From Catenuloplanes indicus (GTDB lineage: Bacteria; Actinomycetota; Actinomycetes; Mycobacteriales; Micromonosporaceae): 64,000 bases of DNA. Below are positions 56,129-64,000 of the stretch, one piece after another. The DNA is taken from NCBI RefSeq assembly GCF_030813715.1, contig NZ_JAUSUZ010000001.1:3782001-3846000 (forward strand), given 5' to 3'. Position numbers and translations under genes: made by a program. The notes under the pieces were generated by a model, which was not told the DNA's origin, made no database searches, and saw only the letters and a list, made by a program, of their open reading frames with translations. Each line of letters starts with the position of its first letter. Within the stretch, counting starts at the first letter, position 1.

Positions 56129-57274
56129 GTGACCGCCGGTCAACCGCCCCGAGTTCTCGTCGACGCCACCAGCGTCCCCGCCGACCGCGGTGGGGTCGGC
56201 AGATATGTCGACGGCCTGCTCGGCGCGCTCGGCGGCATGGTCGGCAGCGCGGTCGACCTGGCCGTGGTCGCGCTGCGGACGGACACCGAGCGATACGCGC
56301 GCATGCTGCCCGGCGCCGAGATCATCGCCGCACCGGCCGCGGTCGCGCACCGCCCGGCCCGGCTCGCCTGGGAGCAGACCGGCCTGCCGATGCTGGCCCA
56401 GCAGGTCGGCGCGCGGGTGTTGCACTCGCCGTTCTACACCTGCCCGCTGCGCGCGATGTGCCCGGTGACCGTGACCGTCCACGACGCCACGTTCTTCACC
56501 GAGCCGGAGCACTACGACAAGTCCAAGCGCACGTTCTTCCGCAGCGCGATCAAGACGTCGCTGCGCCGGGCCAACCGGGTGATCGTGCCCAGCAAGGCCA
56601 CCCGCGACGAGCTGATCCGGCTGCTGGATGCGGACCCGACCATGATCGACGTGGCGTACCACGGCGTCGACCACACCGCGTTCCACGCGCCCACCGACGA
56701 GGAGAAGGCGCGCGTCCGGGCCCGGCTCGGCCTCGGCGGCATGCAGTACGTCGCGTTCCTCGGCGCCAAGGAGCCGCGGAAGAACGTGCCGAACCTGATC
56801 CGCGGCTGGGCGCGCGCGGTCGCCGAGCGGGACGATCCGCCGGCGCTGGTCATCGCGGGTGGTCAGGGGCACGACGACGACATCGACCGGGCCGTGTCCG
56901 AGGTCCCGCCGCACCTGCGCCTGCTGCGCCCGGGTTACCTGCGCTACGCGGACCTGCCCGGCTTCCTCGGCGGCGCGCTCGTCGCGGCGTACCCGTCGTA
57001 CGGTGAGGGTTTCGGTCTGCCGATCCTGGAGGCGATGGCGTGCGCCGCCCCGGTGCTCACCACGCCGCGGCTGTCGCTGCCGGAGGTCGGTGGCGACGCG
57101 GTGGCCTACACGTCCGAGGCGCCCAACCAGATCGCGGCCGACCTGGGTGCGCTGCTGGACGACGAGGCACGCCGGCGGTCGCTGGCGAAGGCCGGCTTCG
57201 ACCGCGCGAAGGAGTTCACCTGGGAGTCCAGCGCGGACGTGCACGTCGCCGCGTGGACGCGCGCGGCGGCCTGA
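56129..57274 (+). CDS. GT4-family glycosyltransferase (mannosyltransferase-like)
   Basis: A 381-residue GT-B fold enzyme. The N-terminal acceptor domain starts DATSVPADRGGVGRYVDGLL, a typical glycine-rich loop. The C-terminal donor domain has QYVAFLGAKEPRKNVPNLIRGW (about 208-229) and the E-x7-E motif in YPSYGEGFGLPILEAMACAAPVL (about 289-311). GT4 enzymes of this type often use GDP-mannose, and the next gene makes that donor. It is followed 111 bases later by manC. GTG start at 56129 with GGAG upstream. Confidence 0.87.
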   Translation: MTAGQPPRVLVDATSVPADRGGVGRYVDGLLGALGGMVGSAVDLAVVALRTDTERYARMLPGAEIIAAPAAVAHRPARLAWEQTGLPMLAQQVGARVLHSPFYTCPLRAMCPVTVTVHDATFFTEPEHYDKSKRTFFRSAIKTSLRRANRVIVPSKATRDELIRLLDADPTMIDVAYHGVDHTAFHAPTDEEKARVRARLGLGGMQYVAFLGAKEPRKNVPNLIRGWARAVAERDDPPALVIAGGQGHDDDIDRAVSEVPPHLRLLRPGYLRYADLPGFLGGALVAAYPSYGEGFGLPILEAMACAAPVLTTPRLSLPEVGGDAVAYTSEAPNQIAADLGALLDDEARRRSLAKAGFDRAKEFTWESSADVHVAAWTRAAA

Positions 57275-57385
57275 CCCGGAGTAACCGGCAATGCCCGTTT
57301 AAGTAATCGGTGCGTAACTGATCGTTACCATCTGTATATGTGTGGCACGCTTGAGCACTCATCTTGACCGGGCATGATGGCGCCC

Positions 57386-58486
57386 ATGTTCTACACCGTC
57401 ATCCCGGCGGGCGGAAGCGGCACGCGTCTGTGGCCGCTGTCCCGTGCCGGTCACCCCAAGTTCCTGCACCCGCTGACCGGCACCGACGAGTCGTTGCTGC
57501 AGGCCACCGTGGCTCGCCTGGCGCCGCTGGCCCCGGCGGAGCGGACGCTCGTGGTGACCGGCGTGTCGCACGCCGCCGCGGTGGCCCGGCAGCTGTCCGG
57601 CCTGCCCGAGGGCAACATCCTGGTCGAGCCGTCGCCGCGTGACTCGTGCGCCGCGATCGCGCTGGCCGCGGCCGTGATCGCGCGCCGCGAGCCGGAAGCC
57701 GTGATGGGCTCGTTCGCGGCCGACCACCTGATCGCGGACGGCGCCGCGTACGTCGAGGTGCTCAAGGACGCGATCAAGGGTGCCGAGTCCGGCCTGCTGA
57801 TGACGGTCGGCATCAACCCCACCCACCCCGAGACCGGGTACGGCTACCTGGAGTGCGGTGACGCGATCGACGGCGGCCCGCTGCTGCGCGTCGCGGAGTT
57901 CAAGGAGAAGCCGTCCTTCGAGGTCGCCGAGTCGTACGTGACGTCCGGCCGCTACCGGTGGAACGCCGGCATGTTCGTCTGGCGCGTCGACGTCTTCCTC
58001 GCCGAGCTGGGCCGCCAGCAGCCGCAGCTCGCGGCCGGCATCTCGCGCATCGCGGCCGCGTGGGACAGCCCGGAGCAGGAGGACGTGCTCGGCGAGGTGT
58101 GGCCGACGCTGCCGAAGATCTCCGTCGACTACGCGGTGATGGAGGGCGCGGCCGCGGCCGGCCAGGTCGCCACCGTCTCCGGCGACTTCGGCTGGAACGA
58201 CGTCGGCGACTTCCACACGCTCGGCGAGGTGCTCAGCACGGACGAGTCCGGCAACATGGTGCTCGGCGGCGACACGTCCGGTGACAAGCCGAAGGTGCTG
58301 ATCCGCGACGCCAGCAACCTGGTCGTGGTGCCGCACTCCGGCCGCCTCGTCGCCGCGCTCGGCGTCCGCGACCTGATCGTGGTGGACACCGAGGACGCGG
58401 TGCTGGTCTGCCCGCGCGACCGCGCGCAGGACGTCAAGCAGCTCGTCGACGAGCTCAAGCAGCGCGGCGAGCACGCGCTCGTCTGA
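57386..58486 (+). CDS. manC: Mannose-1-phosphate guanylyltransferase
   Basis: Makes GDP-mannose from GTP and mannose-1-phosphate. The protein (366 residues from this start) begins MFYTVIPAGGSGTRLWPLSR, the nucleotidyltransferase signature, with the lysine in HPKFLHPL next. FAADHLI (metal-binding Asp near 113), TGYGYLECG, VAEFKEKP near 174, WNAGMFVWR and FGWNDVGDF follow. Length fits the single-domain GMP form. Two in-frame ATGs lie 12 and 9 bases upstream, so the exact start is uncertain. Together with manA and manB the mannose-activation path is complete. Confidence 0.93.
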   Translation: MFYTVIPAGGSGTRLWPLSRAGHPKFLHPLTGTDESLLQATVARLAPLAPAERTLVVTGVSHAAAVARQLSGLPEGNILVEPSPRDSCAAIALAAAVIARREPEAVMGSFAADHLIADGAAYVEVLKDAIKGAESGLLMTVGINPTHPETGYGYLECGDAIDGGPLLRVAEFKEKPSFEVAESYVTSGRYRWNAGMFVWRVDVFLAELGRQQPQLAAGISRIAAAWDSPEQEDVLGEVWPTLPKISVDYAVMEGAAAAGQVATVSGDFGWNDVGDFHTLGEVLSTDESGNMVLGGDTSGDKPKVLIRDASNLVVVPHSGRLVAALGVRDLIVVDTEDAVLVCPRDRAQDVKQLVDELKQRGEHALV

Positions 58487-58495
58487 GTCTCAAGT

Positions 58496-58529
58496 CAGGG
58501 CCGGCGCTTCGATTGAGGTTCCGGCCCTG
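58496..58529 (+). terminator. Hairpin terminator after manC
   Basis: A perfect 9-bp stem CAGGGCCGG/CCGGCCCTG with a 16-base loop lies 10 bases past the manC stop. There is no T tract. The next gene starts about 19 bases later, so the hairpin would separate it from manC. Confidence 0.55.
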
Positions 58530-58547
58530 GTCACGACCTCCTACTCT

Positions 58548-59588
58548 GTGTCGGTGGACCACCTGACATCCGTCGAGCTCGCCGTCGCGGGCAACGAGGC
58601 CAGTGACCTGCTACCCGTACACTCGAAGGCTCTGCTGGCCGCGCACGGTGCCCGGCACGGTTTCTGGACCGTGCTGGACGAGGGCCCGGTCGAGGAGTGC
58701 CTGGCGCTGCTGCTGGAGAAGGACGACCACCCCGGCCACTGGTTCGCCCATCACCTGAGCGTGCTGCCCGGCCGGGAGGCGGGCCGCACCGAGGACGGCG
58801 AGGCGCTGGCCTACAAGGACGGCTGGGTCTACGCGATCGGCTCGCACTTCGGCTCGAAGGCCGGCCCGCTGCGCCCGCGGCGCGCGTTCTTCTCCCGGTT
58901 CCGCGAGGCGGACGCGGCGCGCGGCCCGGTGCCGATCCAGATCGTCCGCAATCAGTTCCGGCTGCACCGGGCGTTCAACGACGCGCTGCGTGCCCACGGC
59001 ATCGACACGCTGCCGCCCGGCGAGCGCTCCCAGGCCCGGTTCATCGTGGAGACCACGCAGCGCGGCACCGCCCGCGGCAAGCGGTGGACCCGGCGGTTGG
59101 CCCCGGGCGACCACCCGGTGAACGTCGAGGCCGCCGCGTTCACCCCGGCCGGCACGCTGCTGCTCGGGCTGCGCTTCCCGGTCACCACCGCCGGTGAGCC
59201 GATCCTGCTGGAGATCGACGGCGTCGAGGCGATGTTCGACGACGACGCGCGCACCTGGCCCGAGGTGGCCGGCGTGCACGTGCTCACCGGCGTCACGCCG
59301 CCGGGCACGCTGACCGGCTTCCGGGCGATCACCGCGCGCCCGGACGGCAGCTTCGACGCGGTGATCGGCTCGATCGACGCGCTGAACAAGGGCTCGATCC
59401 TGATCGACGACCACCCGCACGGCGGCGGCGTGGAGTGCCGGCACGTGCGGTTCTCGCTGCCTCATTGTCATGGTGAGGTCGTCGCCGAGCTCGCGCCGTT
59501 CCGGAACGTGGAGGGCCTGGCCGAGATCGACGGGCATCCGTACTACGTGACGGATGAAGACCACCGGATCGCGCTCTGGTTCGCCTGA
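58548..59588 (+). CDS. Uncharacterised protein, DUF3616-like
   Basis: A 346-residue cytoplasmic protein without signal or membrane segment. The sequence is rich in short strands. LLLGLRFPVTTAGEPILLEIDGVE (about 200-223) resembles the GLR-x-P core of DUF3616 proteins, which look like incomplete beta-propellers; HHLSVLPGREAGRTEDGEALAYKDGWVYAIGSHFG (about 65-99) fits too. The match is a recollection of the family pattern and is tentative. GTG start at 58548 (or 58554), with the CTCCTACTCTGTG context lacking a strong ribosome site. Confidence 0.6.
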   Translation: MSVDHLTSVELAVAGNEASDLLPVHSKALLAAHGARHGFWTVLDEGPVEECLALLLEKDDHPGHWFAHHLSVLPGREAGRTEDGEALAYKDGWVYAIGSHFGSKAGPLRPRRAFFSRFREADAARGPVPIQIVRNQFRLHRAFNDALRAHGIDTLPPGERSQARFIVETTQRGTARGKRWTRRLAPGDHPVNVEAAAFTPAGTLLLGLRFPVTTAGEPILLEIDGVEAMFDDDARTWPEVAGVHVLTGVTPPGTLTGFRAITARPDGSFDAVIGSIDALNKGSILIDDHPHGGGVECRHVRFSLPHCHGEVVAELAPFRNVEGLAEIDGHPYYVTDEDHRIALWFA

Positions 59589-59608
59589 GGCTGTGGCATC
59601 ATCGCGCA

Positions 59609-60049
59609 GTGAGCACTCCGCACCTGCGCGATCTCAAGCTGCTGCGCCGCGTCCGCGACCGGATGGACCGCGAGTTCGCGCAGCCGCTGAACGTGGAGGC
59701 GCTGGCCCGGGACGTGCACATGTCCGCCGGGCACCTCAGCCGGCAGTTCAAGCTCGCGTACGGTGAGTCGCCGTACTCGTACCTGATGACCCGGCGGATC
59801 GAGCGTGCGATGGCGCTGCTGCGGCGCGGCGACCTGAGCGTCACCGACGTCTGCTTCGCGGTCGGCTGCGCCTCGCTGGGCACGTTCACCACCCGGTTCA
59901 CCGAGCTGGTCGGCGTGTCACCGGGCGTCTACCGGCGGTCTGTCGCCGCCGCTGAGTTGCCGTCGTGCGTGGCGAAGGCGGTCACCCGGCCGGTCCGGAA
60001 TGCCGTCAGGAATGGAGAAGTCCAGGTCACCGCGGCACGCCTAGGGTGA
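59609..60049 (+). CDS. AraC-family regulator, DNA-binding domain only
   Basis: A 146-residue protein made of an AraC/XylS double helix-turn-helix (about residues 8-108: LNVEALARDVHMSAGHLSRQFKLAYGESPYSYLMTRRIERAMALLRRGDLSVTDVCFAVGC), with no ligand domain. The C-terminal 35 residues are unstructured. It starts an operon with a VOC protein (5-base gap) and a UvrA-like ATPase (8-base gap). GTG start. Confidence 0.92.
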   Translation: MSTPHLRDLKLLRRVRDRMDREFAQPLNVEALARDVHMSAGHLSRQFKLAYGESPYSYLMTRRIERAMALLRRGDLSVTDVCFAVGCASLGTFTTRFTELVGVSPGVYRRSVAAAELPSCVAKAVTRPVRNAVRNGEVQVTAARLG

Positions 60050-60054
60050 GCGGC

Positions 60055-60462
60055 ATGGACATCTCCATCAACGCCAGTTTCCTGCCGCAGGACGACCCGG
60101 AGGCCGCGCTCGGCTTCTACCGCGACCTGCTCGGTTTCGAGGTGCGCAAGGACGTCGGGTTCGGCGGCATGCGGTGGCTGACCGTCGGCCCGCCCGGCCA
60201 GCCCGGCACGTCGATCGTGCTCACCCCGCCCGCGGTCGACCCGGGCATCACCGACGACGAGCGCCGCGTCATCACCGAGATGATGGCGAAGGGCACGTAC
60301 GCCGGCATCCTGCTCGCCACGAGGGACCTGGAGACCACGTTCGACCGGCTCCAGGCCGCGGACGCGGACATCGTGCAGGAGCCGACCGACCAGCCGTACG
60401 GGGTGCGCGACTGCGCGGTGCGCGACCCGGCCGGAAACCTGATCCGCATCCAGCAGGCCTGA
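60055..60462 (+). CDS. VOC-superfamily (glyoxalase/bleomycin-resistance-like) protein
   Basis: A 135-residue protein with two beta-alpha-beta-beta-beta units. ALGFYRDLLGFEVRKDVGFGGMRWLTVGPPG forms the first and GILLATRDLETTFDRLQAADADIVQEP with CAVRDPAGNLIRIQQ the second, ending with the conserved DPxGN-x-I. The usual metal-binding His/Glu set is incomplete, so it may bind a ligand rather than catalyse. It sits between the AraC and UvrA-like genes with short gaps, which points to a shared detoxification or drug-binding role. Confidence 0.9.
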   Translation: MDISINASFLPQDDPEAALGFYRDLLGFEVRKDVGFGGMRWLTVGPPGQPGTSIVLTPPAVDPGITDDERRVITEMMAKGTYAGILLATRDLETTFDRLQAADADIVQEPTDQPYGVRDCAVRDPAGNLIRIQQA

Positions 60463-60470
60463 GGGGTCTC

Positions 60471-62834
<2,364 letters not shown>

Positions 62835-62973
62835 GCCCTTTCCTCGCCTACAGCGCGTAGCCACAGCGAGTCACTCCCCGCGCTTTAGAGTCCACTTCCC
62901 TACAAATGCGTTCGACCATCGAAAACGGATGTCCGAACAAATTCGAGAATGTCATCGATGCTGAAGAGGCGGC

Positions 62974-63246
62974 TCAGGTGGCGTGCGGAAAGTCGATTCC
63001 GGTGGCGACGGTCAGGGTTTTCGGCGTGCGGATCTTGCGGCGTCCGTGGCCTCGGTCTTCTGCGCGGGTGGCGTCGGAGACGGCCCGCCAGGGCAGACTG
63101 GCGAGTTGTTTTCGCAGGAGGGGCCGGTCGTCTTCGACGGTGAGGAGCCAGCGGGCGCGGCGGGTAGCGAGGTAGGCGACGTGGTCTTTCTGGCGGTGCA
63201 TAGCGTCGCCGGTGATGATCGTCAACGCGGAACGCCAGCCAGGAGG
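62974..63246 (-). mobile_element. ISAs1-family transposase remnant
   Basis: The minus-strand frame contains TIITGDAMHRQKDHVAYLATRRARW, then LASLPWRAV, DRGHGRRKIRT and GIDFPHA, the central part of ISAs1-type transposases (catalytic Asp in TGDAMH). The N-terminal and C-terminal thirds are missing, and the frame ends at a stop directly after GIDFPHAT. No inverted repeats were found. It marks the entry to the low-GC region at the window end. Confidence 0.8.
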
Positions 63247-63253
63247 AAAAAAT

Positions 63254-63904
63254 TCATTCGAAGGCAATTTCGGCAATTGAGTGGACCACTACGCTGCCTT
63301 CGATTCCATGGCCTTCAACTCGATAGAGGCCTTCCCCTAGGCCAAAGATTCGAACCTCTCGCCCTCCTGTCCGACCCATATCATAGCTCAATCGCAAAAC
63401 GCCATGCGTCAAAGCCGGATAGAGGGCACGAGCCCGCCTGTCGCCGAAGGCCGATTCCAGCATCGGTCGCTCATTCAGATTGGATTCATCTTCCAGCAGG
63501 GATGCCCACTGCGCTGCCGTCAAGTTCAAATCTCCATCAATATCGGCAAGCGGCCCGACGCGGACGAAAGAAAACTCTTCAGCTATCTCAAACGCCCTAC
63601 GACCATGAAGCCATTGACAAACGACAGAGATAACGACGTCGAAGTCAGGAGATGCACCACTTGCCCACACAATCCTGTAGTTGCGACGATGAATCTCGAA
63701 AAAGAATACCCTCTCACGGGCGCCGACATTCAGATAGCAGATTCCTCGGTCAGCCTCGACTCGAGCGGTCCAGGCAGACCCACTATCGGACCCAACTGAG
63801 ACCAGAAGGCCACGTTCGGCAATCGCCTCTCGAGCAGCATTCGACAGTCCACCCAGTTCAACTATGTCTGGATACAGATTCGCAAGCATTTGATCCACCT
63901 GCAC
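63254..63904 (-). CDS. DUF6193-family protein, possible immunity protein
   Basis: A 216-residue soluble protein. The layout LYPDIVELGGLSNAAREAIAERGL at the start, CQWLHGRRAFEIAEEFSFV in the middle, and RALYPALTHGVLRLSYDMG near residue 165 follows the DUF6193 pattern. That family is annotated as natural-product associated but is frequent beside toxin genes; its role is unknown. The GTG at 63904 follows AGGGAAG and is 1 base after the stop of another minus-strand frame, so the two are coupled. GC is clearly lower than the chromosome, indicating transfer. Confidence 0.7.
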   Translation of the reverse strand: MQVDQMLANLYPDIVELGGLSNAAREAIAERGLLVSVGSDSGSAWTARVEADRGICYLNVGARERVFFFEIHRRNYRIVWASGASPDFDVVISVVCQWLHGRRAFEIAEEFSFVRVGPLADIDGDLNLTAAQWASLLEDESNLNERPMLESAFGDRRARALYPALTHGVLRLSYDMGRTGGREVRIFGLGEGLYRVEGHGIEGSVVVHSIAEIAFE

Positions 63905-63905
63905 T

Positions 63906-64000
63906 TCACTTCCCTTTGGAGCATCGGCACTCAGTCGGCGGATCAGTCCACCATTTATAGGGCGTGAACTGTGACCAATCTGGTTCAGGAACGGAGACCT
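63906..64000 (-). CDS. C-terminal end of an unknown protein (runs off the window)
   Basis: Thirty residues before a TGA, containing WSQFTPYKWWTDPPTECRC. The composition (three Trp, two Cys) looks like a real protein end rather than noise. It lies directly upstream of, and 1 base from, the DUF6193 gene. If that gene is an immunity protein, this would be the end of its toxin. The family cannot be named from the fragment. The DUF6193 frame is also open to the window edge, which is the competing explanation. Confidence 0.45.
   Translation of the reverse strand, partial: VSVPEPDWSQFTPYKWWTDPPTECRCSKGK

Overview
The window is chromosomal DNA of a high-GC actinomycete. Codon use, GTG starts, frequent ATGA stop/start overlaps, a WhiB protein, F420 biosynthesis genes, ESX-type small proteins and MsiK-style sugar importers without their own ATPase all fit. 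Gene content and order point to Micromonosporaceae (an Actinoplanes/Catenuloplanes-like organism); this is inference from content, not from a marker gene.

Layout. 0-4.1 kb: mannose-activation genes (manA partial, SIS-domain protein, Trm112-like protein, manB) with a CDF metal transporter. 4.2-10.3 kb: a secreted anchored protein, endonuclease V, two aldehyde dehydrogenases and a GABA transaminase (putrescine/GABA degradation). 10.3-19.7 kb: a very long ESX-type low-complexity protein, an ExaC-like aldehyde dehydrogenase with DUF779 and a GAF regulator, split by an IS5-type element, and two YbaB-WXG100-like cassettes, one decayed. 19.8-23.3 kb: lysE/lysG, a copper-monooxygenase-like lipoprotein and a TetR regulator. 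23.4-31.1 kb: a chitin-type sugar locus in which two paralogous GH16-like secreted proteins flank a DasABC-like importer and a GntR regulator, followed by a GH20 hexosaminidase. 31.5-39.5 kb: polyamine uptake and degradation (potDABC, an oxidoreductase, an Lrp regulator, a class III aminotransferase and a broken second oxidoreductase). 39.6-49.6 kb: an M6-like protease, then DUF3499, metallopeptidase, whiB, fbiC, fbiA and fbiB. 49.8-53.8 kb: accessory DNA with broken genes, IS remnants and a low-GC toxin-tail/immunity cassette. 53.9-62.8 kb: acetoacetyl-CoA synthetase, a GT4 glycosyltransferase, manC, and an AraC-VOC-UvrA-like operon. 62.9-64 kb: an ISAs1 remnant and a second low-GC pair containing a DUF6193 protein.

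How it fits together. manA, SIS protein, manB, DUF3499, metallopeptidase, whiB, fbiA, fbiB and manC are near neighbours in Mycobacterium tuberculosis (Rv3255c-Rv3264c). Here about 38 kb of metabolic and accessory genes separates manB from DUF3499, and about 6 kb separates fbiB from the GT4/manC pair. The metabolic theme of the inserted part is nitrogen-rich substrates: polyamines, GABA, lysine/arginine export and amino sugars.

The most unusual items are the C-terminal tail of an SCP1.201/DddA-like deaminase toxin joined to a probable immunity gene (50.8-51.5 kb), the GH16-like proteins with a chitin-binding module, the duplicated YbaB-WXG cassettes, and an IS whose transposase start site can be folded away and whose left end carries a 50-bp palindromic insertion. 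No tRNA, rRNA or CRISPR array was seen.
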